64,000 bases of DNA from Afipia sp. GAS231 (GCF_900103365.1 NZ_LT629703.1:124001-188000); one strand, 5' to 3'; counted from the first letter of the stretch, positions 50,246-59,933 are shown. Notes: generated from the sequence alone by a model not told the origin. Numbers and translations are program-made.

Positions 50246-51349
50246 ATGGCCTTGCGAGGGGATGACGCCGCGGTTCTGTCGGCGCGGTGGACCGAAGGCG
50301 TGCTGCTGAAGCGCGACGTGTTCTCGACCGTCGAGCGCGGCCGCTTCCGCGACGACTCCGGTGAAGTCGAGGGCGTACTGCGCCGGCTCGACCAGGTGCC
50401 GCTGTGGTCTTATCCGCTCGCGCGCCATTTGTTCGCCCGCGAGCGCCGCGCGTTGGCGCTGGCGCGCGATCTCAATGTCGGCCCGAAGCTGCTATGGGCC
50501 GGACGGCAGGCGCTGGTACGCGGCTTCATCGACGGCGTCGCGCTGCATTTGGCAAAACCCCATGGCGACCTCGCCTATTTCCGCTCCGCCAAGCTGGCGT
50601 TGCGAAAACTGCATCGCGCCGGCATCTGCCACAACGATCTCGCCAAGGAACAGAACTGGCTGCGCGGCAGCGACGGCAATGCCTATCTCACCGATTTCCA
50701 GTTGGCAGGCTGTTTCAAGAGCCGCAGCCGGCTGTTCCGGATCGCGGCCTATGAGGACCTGCGGCATCTGCTGAAGCATAAGCGCAGTTATGCGCCGGCG
50801 GCGCTGACGCCGATGGAGCGCAAGATTCTGGCGCGCAAATCGTTTGTCGCCAGTCTGTGGTTGAAGACCGGCAAGAAGGTCTATCAGGCCATCACCCGCG
50901 GCCTGTTCAATTTCACCGACCGCGAAGGCGGCGGCCGGCGCCTGGTCAATGACGCGCCTGTGCTGATCGACCTGATCCGGAAAAACCCTGAGGTCCGCGA
51001 CACCGCGATCGTCGCCTTCGCCGACCGCCGTGTCGGCGTCGGGCTCTATGCGTTCGTCGAGGCCGATAAAGTGGCGCTGGAAAAGCAACTGCGCAGCGAG
51101 CTCTCATCCGCCAAGGGCATCAAGCCGCCCGAACACATCCAGGTGGTGCACGCCCTGCCGCGCGACAGTGCCGGAAAGCCGCGCACCGAAATCCTGCAAC
51201 TGGTTGCGATGAACCAGATCGACCTGATCGAGCCGATGATGACCAGCGACGCCGACCGCGAATTCCTGAAGGACATTCTGGAGCAGCGGAAGAATTTGCG
51301 GGACCGGTTTAATTTCGAATCAGCGGATATGGATCGGCCGGCGCGCTAG
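50246..51349 (+). CDS. Kinase-like protein fused to an AMP-binding-enzyme C-terminal domain
   Basis: 367 residues. Residues 20-180 look like a compact protein-kinase/KdkA-like fold: LLKRDVF region, HRAGICHNDLAKEQNW with catalytic D131 and N137, and DFQ (150-152) in place of DFG. Residues 248-320 (NPEVRDTAIVAFADRRVGVG, then a stretch ending HALPRDSAGKPRTEIL) match the C-terminal lid domain of acyl-CoA synthetases, including a Lys at the catalytic position (K311). The N-terminal acyl-CoA synthetase domain is absent. Translationally adjacent to trmFO. Substrate unknown. Confidence 0.75.
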   Translation: MALRGDDAAVLSARWTEGVLLKRDVFSTVERGRFRDDSGEVEGVLRRLDQVPLWSYPLARHLFARERRALALARDLNVGPKLLWAGRQALVRGFIDGVALHLAKPHGDLAYFRSAKLALRKLHRAGICHNDLAKEQNWLRGSDGNAYLTDFQLAGCFKSRSRLFRIAAYEDLRHLLKHKRSYAPAALTPMERKILARKSFVASLWLKTGKKVYQAITRGLFNFTDREGGGRRLVNDAPVLIDLIRKNPEVRDTAIVAFADRRVGVGLYAFVEADKVALEKQLRSELSSAKGIKPPEHIQVVHALPRDSAGKPRTEILQLVAMNQIDLIEPMMTSDADREFLKDILEQRKNLRDRFNFESADMDRPAR

Positions 51350-51481
51350 TCTCGTGTCCCGGGCGCGATGCAGCGCCCTTGCGCTGCGTCGCAGAACCGG
51401 GACCCATCCTGCGACCACGATGGACCCCGGAGCAGCAGCGCACCGCTTTGCGCTGCGCAGCATCCGGGGAGCGCAAGCTGC
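51350..51481. repeat. Dispersed inverted repeat
   Basis: Two hairpin-rich arms (GTGTCCCGGGCGCGATGCAG ... GCGTCGCAGAACCGGGACCC and ATGGACCCCGGAGCAGCAGC ... CAGCATCCGGGGAGCG) around a short spacer; typical Bradyrhizobium intergenic repeat between convergent genes. Confidence 0.65.
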
Positions 51482-51483
51482 AC

Positions 51484-52347
51484 TTACCCGCCAAATTCCT
51501 TCGACCGCGACGCGCGCCACAGCGTCCACAGCGTCCGTAACCGCGATGTCGGCTGCGGCACGAACGGATCTGTATCCGCGCGCGACATCCGCTGCAGATC
51601 GCGGCGGACCAAGGCCAGCGGCAGGAATACCGGACGCGCCTCCGGCGGTATGCTGGCCAGCAGATCGAGCGCCGTCGCGAGATGCCCTTGCGCCTCGCCG
51701 ATCAATTGATCGATTGCCGCACGCGTGCCCGCCGTCTGCTTACCCGCAAAAACTTCTTCCATGCCGCTGCCGTGCTGCTGCAATAACTGCAGCGGCACGA
51801 ACAACTGCCGCCGCGCCGCATCGAACGGCAGTGCTGCGATCACCTGCGCGATGCCCTGGGCCAGACCCGCATGGCGCGCCAGATGATCGATCGCCTCCGA
51901 CGGCCGCGCCACCATCCGCGCGCCGAGCGAAAACAGCGCCGACGCGGTGTCGGTGACGTAGCCTTCGAGTGCTGCCATCGACGGCATCGGGTCGTTGTAG
52001 AGGTCGAACTGATGCTCCTCGATCAGGCGCAGCAGCGGCTCGGCCGGCAGGCGAAAATCCCGGATCGCCAGCAGGAATTCGGCGGCGACGGGATTGCCCT
52101 CGATGCCGCCGTAGCCGGCGCCGGCCAGCACGTCGGTCCACCATTGCAGCCGCATCTCGCCCGGCAGGGGCTGGCTGACCTGCTCGCGCACCCGCGAGAT
52201 CTCGGTATTGAAGGCATAGACGGCCAGCAGCGCGCGGCGCGGGATCGCCGGCATGAACAGGGCCGCGGCGTAGCGGGCAAAGTCGTGGCTGCGCACCAGA
52301 TCGGCGCAGAAGGCTGCGGCGGCGATCGGCGTATTCGTTGCGCTCAT
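51484..52347 (-). CDS. Squalene/phytoene synthase-like protein, NDUFAF6-type
   Basis: 287 residues with the all-alpha prenyl-transferase fold (RRALLAVYAFNTEISRVREQ, GEMRLQWWTDVL, LFSLGARMV, GLAQGIAQVIAALPFDAARR). The Asp-rich motifs needed for catalysis are missing: where synthases have DDxxD this protein has NTEISRV. That matches mitochondrial NDUFAF6, a complex I assembly factor. The start overlaps the previous gene by 4 nt (ATGA). Confidence 0.82.
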   Translation of the reverse strand: MSATNTPIAAAAFCADLVRSHDFARYAAALFMPAIPRRALLAVYAFNTEISRVREQVSQPLPGEMRLQWWTDVLAGAGYGGIEGNPVAAEFLLAIRDFRLPAEPLLRLIEEHQFDLYNDPMPSMAALEGYVTDTASALFSLGARMVARPSEAIDHLARHAGLAQGIAQVIAALPFDAARRQLFVPLQLLQQHGSGMEEVFAGKQTAGTRAAIDQLIGEAQGHLATALDLLASIPPEARPVFLPLALVRRDLQRMSRADTDPFVPQPTSRLRTLWTLWRASRSKEFGG

Positions 52348-52727
52348 GGCACCGCGATCAGCGCCGCCGCGACGCGCCGGCGCTCGCCCAGCATGATGTT
52401 GTAGGTACGGATCGCGGGGCCGGTCAGCATCGGATCGATCACCACCCGCACCGCCCGCAGCGCCTCACGCAGGCCGCGCGGCGGCAGCCAGACCTCGGTG
52501 CCGGTGCCGACGATCAGCGTGTCGATGGCGTTGGCGGCCTTGAACACCCGCTCCAGCGAATATTGGTCGATCCCGGCAGGCTCGGTCACCGGCCACGCCC
52601 AGATCCCGTCCGGCAGGCACAGCAGCGAGCCGCGATGCGACATGGTGTCGAAGGCGAAGCCGCCCTTGCCATAGGCCTCGATCGGCGCCGGCCTCGGAAG
52701 ATGCGGGACGTCCGAGGAATTGCTCAT
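52344..52727 (-). CDS. Mth938-like domain protein, NDUFAF3-type
   Basis: 127 residues: PAPIEAYGKGGFAFDTMSHR, the beta-rich core with DTLIVGTGTEVWLPPRGL and the final NIMLGERRRVAAALIAVP are the Mth938/DUF498 signature shared with mitochondrial complex I assembly factor NDUFAF3. It is 4 nt from secF (upstream) and overlaps the NDUFAF6-like gene. Confidence 0.85.
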   Translation of the reverse strand: MSNSSDVPHLPRPAPIEAYGKGGFAFDTMSHRGSLLCLPDGIWAWPVTEPAGIDQYSLERVFKAANAIDTLIVGTGTEVWLPPRGLREALRAVRVVIDPMLTGPAIRTYNIMLGERRRVAAALIAVP

Positions 52728-52730
52728 GAT

Positions 52731-53732
52731 TTATTTCTTCGACGGGACGTCCGGCCCGTCGCGGTTGGTGCCGACGCCGAGATAGATCAGGATTGGCGCC
52801 GCGATGAAGATCGAGGTGTAGGTACCGACCAGCACCACGCCGAACATCATCACCGCGGTGAAGCTGTGGATCGCGTGGCCGCCGAACAGCAGCAGCGCCA
52901 GCAGTGCCAGCGTCACCGTGACGTGGGTGATGATCGAGCGCGACAGCGTCGAATTGATTGATTCGTTGAGCAGCTGTGGCATCGGCATTTTCTTGTAACG
53001 CCGCAGCATCTCCCGGATCCGGTCATAGATCACGACCGTGTCGTTGAGGGAGTAGCCGAGAATCGTCAACAGCGCCGCGATGCTGGTGAGGTCGAAATCG
53101 ACCTGGGTGATCGACATGAAGCCGATCGTCAGCACGATGTCGTGGACGTTGGCGATCATGGCGCCGAGCGCGAACTGCCATTCGAACCGGAACCAGAGAT
53201 AGAGCAGGATGGCGAAGATCGCGAGCATCAGGCCGAGCATGCCGTAGGCCAGCAATTCGCCGGAGACGCGCGGCCCCACCACTTCGACGCGACGGTAGTC
53301 AACGGCATCGCCGAGCGCGCCGCGAACTTTTTGCACCGCTGCCTGCTGTGCGGCATCGCCGCCGGGCTGTTCGGCGACGCGGATCAAGACGTCGGCGGGA
53401 CCGCCGAACTGCTGTAGCTGAACGTCGCCGAGCCCGAGATTGCCCAGGGTCGCGCGCATCGTGGCGAGATCGGCCGCCCCCGACTTGGACTGGACTTCCA
53501 TGAGCGTGCCGCCCTTGAAGTCGATGCCGAAATTCAGCCCGTGGGTGAAGAACAGCGTGATCGCAAGAATCGACAACAGTGCCGAAATCGGAAAGCTGAT
53601 GCGGCGAAAGCGGGTGAAATCGAAATGGGTGTCGTCGGGCACGATGCGCAGCGATGGCAGCCAGCCAAAGCAGCTAACGACCGTCAGCACGGCAATCAGC
53701 ACGCCGAGAGCGATGAGAACGAAATGTGTCAA
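52731..53732 (-). CDS. secF: Protein translocase subunit SecF
   Basis: 333 residues, six helices, periplasmic domain with GLNFGIDFKGGTLMEV and the signature LTILGYSLNDTVVIYDRIRE. With SecD it uses the proton-motive force to complete export. The start is TTG 53732, supported by GGAG at about 6 nt; it lies 17 nt after secD. Confidence 0.95.
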   Translation of the reverse strand: MTHFVLIALGVLIAVLTVVSCFGWLPSLRIVPDDTHFDFTRFRRISFPISALLSILAITLFFTHGLNFGIDFKGGTLMEVQSKSGAADLATMRATLGNLGLGDVQLQQFGGPADVLIRVAEQPGGDAAQQAAVQKVRGALGDAVDYRRVEVVGPRVSGELLAYGMLGLMLAIFAILLYLWFRFEWQFALGAMIANVHDIVLTIGFMSITQVDFDLTSIAALLTILGYSLNDTVVIYDRIREMLRRYKKMPMPQLLNESINSTLSRSIITHVTVTLALLALLLFGGHAIHSFTAVMMFGVVLVGTYTSIFIAAPILIYLGVGTNRDGPDVPSKK

Positions 53733-53748
53733 AACCGGCTCCGCCTTC

Positions 53749-55347
53749 TCAAATCGGCACGGTCTTCGGCCGCTTCCAGCGCACCCAGCCGGCGACGATC
53801 AGGCTGGTCAGCGTAAAGGCGGTGAATACCGTGGTGATGATGCCGATGCCGAGCGTCACGGCGAAGCCGCGCACCGGACCGGTACCGATATAGAACAGCA
53901 CCGCGGCGGCGATGAAGGTCGTGATGTTGGAATCGAGAATCGTCGAGAGCGCCCGCTTGAAGCCGGCGTCGATTGCCGAAATCGCGGTGCGACCGCCGCG
54001 CAATTCCTCGCGGATGCGCTCATAGATCAGCACGTTGGAGTCGACGGCGATACCGACGGTCAGCACGATGCCGGCGATGCCGGGCAGCGTCAGCGTGGCG
54101 TTGAGCAGCGACAGCACGCCGAAGATCATCGCGACGTTGATGGCCACCGCGATGTTGGCGAACACGCCGAACAGCCGGTAGGTCACCAGCATGAACACGA
54201 TGACCATGATCGAGCCGACATAGGCGGCGAGTTCGCCCTTCTCGATCGAGTCCTGGCCGAGGCCGGGGCCGACGGTGCGCTCCTCGATGATGGTCAGTGG
54301 CGCCGGCAACGCGCCGGCGCGCAACAGGATCGAGAGATCGTTGGCGGCCTGCACGGTGAAGCTGCCGGAAATCTGGCCCGAGCCGCCGGTGATGGGCTCG
54401 CGGATCACGGGCGCCGAAATCACCTCGTTGTCGAGCACGATGGCAAAGGGCTGGCCGACATTTTCCGACGTCGCCTGCGCGAATTTGCGCGAGCCTGAGG
54501 TATTGAAGCGGAAGCTGACGATCGGCTCGCCCGAACGCTGGTCGAAGCCCGGCTGGGCGTCGGTCAGGTCGCCGCCGGAGACCAGCACCTGCTTCTTGAT
54601 GACATAGGGCACCTTCGGCGAGGTCGAACTCATCAGCACGTCGGAGTCGGCCGGTACCCTGCCCTGTTGCGCCTGATCCGGCGGAACGGTGAGGTCGACC
54701 ATGCGGAAGTCGAGCTTCGCGGTCTTGCCGAGCAATTCCTTCAACCGGGTCGGGTCCTGCAGACCCGGCACCTGCACCAGAATGCGGTCTGTGCCTTGGC
54801 GCTGGATCAACGGCTCGACGGTGCCGAGTTCGTTGACGCGTCGCTCGACGATCTGGATCGACTGTTCGACCGACTGGCGGATGCGTTCGGTGATCGCGGC
54901 CTGTGGCACGGTGAGCCGGATCAACCCGCCGCCGGCATCGGAAACTTCGAGGCTGCGCTGGCCGCTGGAGCCGAGCAGGCCGCCGAGCGGCTGCGACAGC
55001 TCGCGCAACTTGGTCAGCGCGGTCGCAAGATCCGTGTCCTTGACGCGGACTTCGACCGAGTCCGCCTTGGCGGCCAGACCGGTATAGCCGATCTTGGCGT
55101 CGCGCAGCGTGCGGCGGGCGTCATCGCGAACCTGGTCGAGCTTGTCCTTCTTGACCGAGTTGGAATCGACCTCGAGCAGGATGTGCGAGCCGCCCTGCAG
55201 ATCGAGGCCGAGCACGAGATGGCGCTGCGCCCAGACCGGCCAGGTCTTGACCTGCGCCTCGGGGAAGAAGTTCGGAACAGCGCACAGGCAGACCACAAGC
55301 GCGGTCAGAATGATCCCCAGCGCCTTCCACCGTGTGAAATACAACAT
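53749..55347 (-). CDS. secD: Protein translocase subunit SecD
   Basis: 532 residues: N-terminal helix, LGLDLQGGSHILLEVD, a large periplasmic P1 domain (two halves) and C-terminal helices with GIAVDSNVLIYERIREELRGG. Partner of SecF; same operon with yajC. Confidence 0.96.
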   Translation of the reverse strand: MLYFTRWKALGIILTALVVCLCAVPNFFPEAQVKTWPVWAQRHLVLGLDLQGGSHILLEVDSNSVKKDKLDQVRDDARRTLRDAKIGYTGLAAKADSVEVRVKDTDLATALTKLRELSQPLGGLLGSSGQRSLEVSDAGGGLIRLTVPQAAITERIRQSVEQSIQIVERRVNELGTVEPLIQRQGTDRILVQVPGLQDPTRLKELLGKTAKLDFRMVDLTVPPDQAQQGRVPADSDVLMSSTSPKVPYVIKKQVLVSGGDLTDAQPGFDQRSGEPIVSFRFNTSGSRKFAQATSENVGQPFAIVLDNEVISAPVIREPITGGSGQISGSFTVQAANDLSILLRAGALPAPLTIIEERTVGPGLGQDSIEKGELAAYVGSIMVIVFMLVTYRLFGVFANIAVAINVAMIFGVLSLLNATLTLPGIAGIVLTVGIAVDSNVLIYERIREELRGGRTAISAIDAGFKRALSTILDSNITTFIAAAVLFYIGTGPVRGFAVTLGIGIITTVFTAFTLTSLIVAGWVRWKRPKTVPI

Positions 55348-55401
55348 CGAGTTGACCCGTCAGATCCTGGAAAATACGCCGCGAGAGCGGGGCGAGAAAC
55401 G

Positions 55402-55764
55402 TCAGCTCGCCGACGTCTCGTCCCTGGCTTCCGCCTTTTCCTTGGCCGGCTCGCCCTTGGCGCGGACGCCCGAAATCATCTGCCGCATCTGCCGCACGCG
55501 GACGCCGTCCGAAATCTCGAACTCGATCTGGTCGTCGTCCACCACCTTGGTCACCTTGCCGACCAGGCCGCCGGAGGTAACGACGGTGTCACCGCGGCGG
55601 ATGTTCTTCACCAGTTCCGCATGGTCCTTCACCTTCTTCTGCTGCGGACGCAGGATCAGGAAGTACATGATCACGAAGATCAGCGCGAACGGCAGCAGCG
55701 ACATCAACATGCTGTTGGTATCGCCTCCGGCTGCAGCCTGGGCGTACGCGGGGGTAATCAGCAT
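55402..55764 (-). CDS. yajC: Preprotein translocase subunit YajC
   Basis: 120 residues: one N-terminal helix (LLPFALIFVIMYFLILRPQQ), then RRGDTVVTSGGLVGKVTKVV, the YajC signature, and an acidic C-terminus. First gene of the yajC-secD-secF-NDUFAF3-like-NDUFAF6-like cluster. Confidence 0.95.
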   Translation of the reverse strand: MLITPAYAQAAAGGDTNSMLMSLLPFALIFVIMYFLILRPQQKKVKDHAELVKNIRRGDTVVTSGGLVGKVTKVVDDDQIEFEISDGVRVRQMRQMISGVRAKGEPAKEKAEARDETSAS

Positions 55765-55972
55765 TCGAACAATCCTCGTGGAGAGCGGGAAAGAACCGGC
55801 CCTGCCTCGGCATCAAGGCCTGGGCAACGCACCGGTCCGGGTAAATTCGCGCGGACTATAGCGGCGGCGGGCCTAATTGCAACGCTGCCAAGCCCCCTCA
55901 TAAGTCCCTCATTTAGGGCGCTTGCGGGAGCTTCCAAGGCCCGTTATGGCTGCGCGGTCAGGAACCCCCAGA

Positions 55973-56944
55973 ATGTCAAAAAGAGCCAAGAAAACAACGT
56001 CCCGAGCCGCCTCCAAGGCCGCCTCACGGACACCCGCAAAAACCGCGACAAAACGTCCGGCAAAGGCCTCGAACGACGTCACGGCCGAGCGGATTGCCAA
56101 CGCCCTGGAAGTCATCGCCAGCCACCTTTCCGCGGCCTCTTCGGCCGCCTCGCCGGCTGAGTCGTTCGGCACCGCCGACGCCTTTGTCTGGCACCCGGAC
56201 GGACGGCTGGCGCCGGTCCCGCGTGTCAGCCGCGTCGACCTCGGCCTGCTCAAGGGGATCGACCGGATGCGCGACATCCTGATCGAGAATACCGAGCGCT
56301 TCGCCGATGGCCTGCCCGCCAACAACGCGCTGCTCTGGGGCGCGCGCGGCATGGGCAAATCGTCGCTGGTGAAGGCGGCGCACGCCAACATCAATCTCGA
56401 CCGCAAGCCGGCCGACCGGCTCAAGCTGATCGAGATTCACCGCGAGGATATCGAGAGCCTGCCCGGCCTGATGGACCAGTTACGCAACTCCTCGTTCCGC
56501 TTCATCGTGTTCTGCGACGACCTCTCCTTCGACGGCAACGACGCCTCCTACAAGTCGCTGAAGGCGGTGCTGGAAGGCGGCATCGAGGGCCGCCCCGACA
56601 ATGTCATCCTCTACGCCACCTCGAACCGCCGCCATCTTTTGGCGCGTGACATGATCGAGAACGAGCGCTCGACCGCGATCAATCCGGGCGAAGCGGTCGA
56701 GGAAAAGGTGTCGCTGTCCGACCGTTTTGGTCTCTGGCTCGGCTTCCACCGCTGCAGCCAGGACGAATATCTGGCGATGGTGCGCGGCTATTGCGCCCAT
56801 TTCGGCATCAAGATGGACGACGCCGAGCTCGAGCGCGAGGCGCTGGAATGGTCGACCACCCGCGGCTCACGCTCCGGGCGCGTGGCGTGGCAGTTCACGC
56901 AGGAACTCGCGGGCCGGCTCGGTGTGAGGCTGGCGGGGAAGTAA
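55973..56944 (+). CDS. DUF815-family ATP-binding protein
   Basis: 323 residues: a Lys/Ala-rich disordered N-terminus, then a AAA-type core with Walker A WGARGMGKSSLVKA, Walker B FIVFCDDLSF, the Arg-finger-like NRRHLLARDM and a C-terminal GYCAHFGIKMDD. DUF815 proteins are predicted ATPases without an assigned role. ATG 55973 is chosen; upstream in-frame TTG is unsupported. Confidence 0.85.
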   Translation: MSKRAKKTTSRAASKAASRTPAKTATKRPAKASNDVTAERIANALEVIASHLSAASSAASPAESFGTADAFVWHPDGRLAPVPRVSRVDLGLLKGIDRMRDILIENTERFADGLPANNALLWGARGMGKSSLVKAAHANINLDRKPADRLKLIEIHREDIESLPGLMDQLRNSSFRFIVFCDDLSFDGNDASYKSLKAVLEGGIEGRPDNVILYATSNRRHLLARDMIENERSTAINPGEAVEEKVSLSDRFGLWLGFHRCSQDEYLAMVRGYCAHFGIKMDDAELEREALEWSTTRGSRSGRVAWQFTQELAGRLGVRLAGK

Positions 56945-56984
56945 GCGGCGCGTTGCGTACGAACTCTACGCACAAGCTCCGCTC

Positions 56985-57090
56985 GTCATCCCCCGCGAAG
57001 GCGGGGGACCCAGTACGCCGCGGCTTCACGGCTCAATCGCAACTGCCCTGGAATACTGGGTCGCCCGGTCAAGCCGGGCGATGACAGTCG
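56985..57090. repeat. Dispersed REP-like repeat (TCATCCCCCGCGAAGGCGGG...)
   Basis: GC-rich inverted repeat ending GCCGGGCGATGACAG; the same family, in the opposite orientation, occurs at 62893-63030. Confidence 0.75.
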
Positions 57091-57120
57091 CGTTCGTGGA
57101 TGTAGCGGAGGCCGTAGGCC

Positions 57121-58491
57121 TCACGCCCCATTCAGGAATTGAAGCGGGTCAACCGGTGAAGATCCCTTACGGATCTCGAAGTGGAGTTGCGGCGACCCCA
57201 CCTCACCCGATTGACCCGACTTGGCAATGATCTGACCGCGCTTAATCGTGTCCCCGCGCTTCACCATCAGTTCACTCGCATGGGCATATGCGGTGACGTA
57301 ACCGTTGGAGTGCCGAACCAGAACCAGATTGCCGTAACCCTTGAGTTCGTTTCCGGAATAGGCAACGACGCCGTCTTCCGCCGCCTTCACCGGCGTGCCT
57401 TCCGGCACCGCCAGATTGATGCCGTCATTGGACTTGCCGTTGGTCTTGGCGCCGTAGCTCGTGATCACCTTGCCGCGCACCGGCCAGCGGAAGGTCGGCA
57501 ATGCGCCGGTGGCTTCGCTCGGCTTGACGGCCGGCGCCTCGGCGGCGACGGGCTTTTCTTCCGTGACGTTGGTGGTGGCCTGCGCCAGCCGCGCGCTTTG
57601 CGGCGGCACCGTAGCTGCGGCCATCTTGGTCGCGGAAGCGACGGCAGCGACCGGTTGAGCTGGCGCAGCCGCGACCGGCTGCATCACAGGGGCTGCGGCC
57701 GCAGATTTTGCGCCGGGCACGGTGAGCTTCATGCCGAGGCTGAGCTTGGCCGACGTGTCGAGGTTGTTGGCCCTCGCCAGCTCCGCCACCGGAACATGGT
57801 TGCGGTGCGCGATACTCATCAGGGTATCGCCGCGATTGACGACATGAATGGTCGGCGCCGCCGCAACCGGCTTGCTCGCCGGCGGTGCGACTGATGGCGC
57901 GGATGCCAACGCCGGCGCGGCGACAGCCGCGGTCTGGCGCGGAATGATCAGTTGCTGGCCGGGCGAGAGCGCGCGGGGTCCCTTGTAGCCGTTGGCCTGC
58001 AGGATCGCCGCGGACGACACGCTGTAGCGCTTCGCCAGAATGTCGAGCGTATCGCTGGTGCCGACGATGATCGTGGTGCCGCTTGCGGCTGGCGAATGGG
58101 CCGCCGCAACCGAACGCGGCGCGACCGTGCCGGTGGTCTCAAGCTGCGGACGGGCGGGCGGTGGCGCGTAGGATGACAGCCCGCGCCCGCCGCCGGACAC
58201 GCCGCTGGAGGCGACCGGATAGGAGTGCGGTGCAGCGACCGCGGGCGGCGGCAGCGCTTGCGACTGATACTGGGTCTGCGGCCGGGCGTATTGCGGCAGC
58301 TCGCGGCGCTCGACCGCGGGCGTCGGCACCGAGCCGGTGGCCTGGGGCTCGGAGGCAAAGGGATTGGAATAATTCTGGGAAAGTCGCGTCGACATATCGG
58401 CGCTGCAGCCGGAAAAGCCGACCGACATCAGCGCCAGCACCGCAAATCGCGGCGCGCTACGCGAGCGAAGTAACTCGACGAAACGGGACAT
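57121..58491 (-). CDS. nlpD: LysM/M23 lipoprotein, NlpD-like amidase activator
   Basis: 456 residues: signal with a lipobox-like LMSVGFSGC, two LysM repeats (SDTLDILAKRYSVSSAAIL; VNRGDTLMSIAHRNHVPVAE) and a C-terminal M23/LytM fold. Zinc ligands are degraded: the usual HxGxD is NDGIN and the final HLHFE is QLHFE, as in E. coli NlpD, which activates an amidase rather than cutting peptidoglycan itself. The surE-pcm-nlpD neighbourhood is that of E. coli. Role at septum is inference. Confidence 0.85.
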   Translation of the reverse strand: MSRFVELLRSRSAPRFAVLALMSVGFSGCSADMSTRLSQNYSNPFASEPQATGSVPTPAVERRELPQYARPQTQYQSQALPPPAVAAPHSYPVASSGVSGGGRGLSSYAPPPARPQLETTGTVAPRSVAAAHSPAASGTTIIVGTSDTLDILAKRYSVSSAAILQANGYKGPRALSPGQQLIIPRQTAAVAAPALASAPSVAPPASKPVAAAPTIHVVNRGDTLMSIAHRNHVPVAELARANNLDTSAKLSLGMKLTVPGAKSAAAAPVMQPVAAAPAQPVAAVASATKMAAATVPPQSARLAQATTNVTEEKPVAAEAPAVKPSEATGALPTFRWPVRGKVITSYGAKTNGKSNDGINLAVPEGTPVKAAEDGVVAYSGNELKGYGNLVLVRHSNGYVTAYAHASELMVKRGDTIKRGQIIAKSGQSGEVGSPQLHFEIRKGSSPVDPLQFLNGA

Positions 58492-58611
58492 GGTTACTCA
58501 CTGGTACGCAACAAAATACTGTTTTGAGTAAACACGTCCCGAGTAAACAAGCGCTTAACTGTCGAACGAGGCCCCGAATAAGGTATTGGCGGGAACCGCC
58601 AATCCGTGATT

Positions 58612-59256
58612 CTACAGCTCGCGCGCGATTCCCGGCAACGCCGGCACGAAGCGCACATCGACCAGATCCTTGCTGTCGAACCCGCCGTCGCTCCTGGTGA
58701 CGCGGACCAGCGTCTGGGTGCCCTGATGCGGCCCGACCGGCGCGATCAGGACTCCGCCGGGCTCCAGCCGCTGCAGCAGGCTGTCCGGAATTTTCTCCAT
58801 CGCCGCCGTCACGATGATGCGGTCGAAGTCGCCGGCGCCTGCCGGAATGTCAAAACCGTCGCCGAACATCACCTCGATGTTGTGATAGCCGAGCTTTTCC
58901 AGCCGGGCGCGCGCGCTGTCGGCCAGCGTCCGATAGCGCTCGATGGTAAAGACGTGCCCGCACAACCGCGACAGCACCGCGGCCTGGTAGCCGGAGCCGG
59001 TGCCGATCTCGAGCACCCTGTGATTCTTCCGGAGCTGCAACTGCTCGGTCATGTAGGCGACCACAAAGGGCTGGCTGATGGTCTGCCCGCAGGCGATGCC
59101 AAGCGCGCTGTCGCGATAGGCGTAGCTCCGGTCGGTCACCGTGACGAACGCCTCGCGCGGCACCTCCTCCATGGTGCGCAGCACGGCCTGGTCGCTGATC
59201 CCCCGCCGCCGCAGGCTGAGTTGGAACATCATCTTTTCGGGCGGTTCTTGGGACAT
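58612..59256 (-). CDS. pcm: Protein-L-isoaspartate O-methyltransferase
   Basis: 214 residues: SAM-binding [18 protein letters not shown] and the PCMT signatures [20 protein letters not shown] and [20 protein letters not shown]. It repairs isoaspartyl damage in aged proteins. ATG 59256 is chosen over an in-frame upstream extension of low-complexity residues. Confidence 0.93.
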   Translation of the reverse strand: MSQEPPEKMMFQLSLRRRGISDQAVLRTMEEVPREAFVTVTDRSYAYRDSALGIACGQTISQPFVVAYMTEQLQLRKNHRVLEIGTGSGYQAAVLSRLCGHVFTIERYRTLADSARARLEKLGYHNIEVMFGDGFDIPAGAGDFDRIIVTAAMEKIPDSLLQRLEPGGVLIAPVGPHQGTQTLVRVTRSDGGFDSKDLVDVRFVPALPGIAREL

Positions 59257-59508
59257 GATATCTCTTGGCGGGATCTCGCGCTTGGCCGCTGATCCTGAGC
59301 TTCGGGCCGAGGCGGATGCAATAGCGGCGGTGCGATTAAGGAACAATTTCCTGAAGAATCCGGTTCCCTGACCTGGAACCGTTACCCCCTCACGGCGTTA
59401 CAGCCCCGGAAAATCGTTAGCAGCCAATCGTGTTAGCCATGCAGGCCGGCGTTGCGCCGGGGGGTGTTTTTTGCGAACCTTGACGCTCGGAAGAGCAAGG
59501 ATTCCATC

Positions 59509-59886
59509 ATGATGACGACACGGCCGGCGGGCTGTTCTGTTTTTCTCGTCGAAGACGAGGTCATGATCCGGATGATGGTCGCCGACATGCTCGAAGAGCT
59601 CGGCTATGGCGTGGCGGCCGAAGCGGGTGAAATCAGCGAGGCGCTCAGGCTGGTGCAGTCGACCGATTTCGACCTCGCCATTCTCGACGTCAACGTCAAC
59701 GGCAAAGTGATCACGCCGGTGGCCGAATTGATCAAGGCCAAAGGCCGTCCGTTCATTTTTGCGACCGGTTACGGCTCCTCGGGCCTGCCTGTCGAATATC
59801 GCGATCGGCCCGCGTTGCAGAAGCCGTTCCAACTGGAAACGCTGGCGCAGATGATCAACAGCACGCTGAAGAGCGCGGCGGTTTAG
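59509..59886 (+). CDS. Single-domain response regulator
   Basis: 125 residues, receiver domain only: acidic pair E15/D16, phospho-acceptor D60 (LAILDVNVNG), Thr86 (FIFATGYG) and Lys105 (LQKPF). No output domain; acts through protein contacts or in a phosphorelay. It is inserted between surE and pcm on the other strand; a GC hairpin and T-tract (59446-59472) precede it. No kinase nearby. Confidence 0.88.
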   Translation: MMTTRPAGCSVFLVEDEVMIRMMVADMLEELGYGVAAEAGEISEALRLVQSTDFDLAILDVNVNGKVITPVAELIKAKGRPFIFATGYGSSGLPVEYRDRPALQKPFQLETLAQMINSTLKSAAV

Positions 59887-59933
59887 GGCCCTCTCCGTCG
59901 TTGCGACCAACGGGTCGCGCGTAGCGCTTCGCG

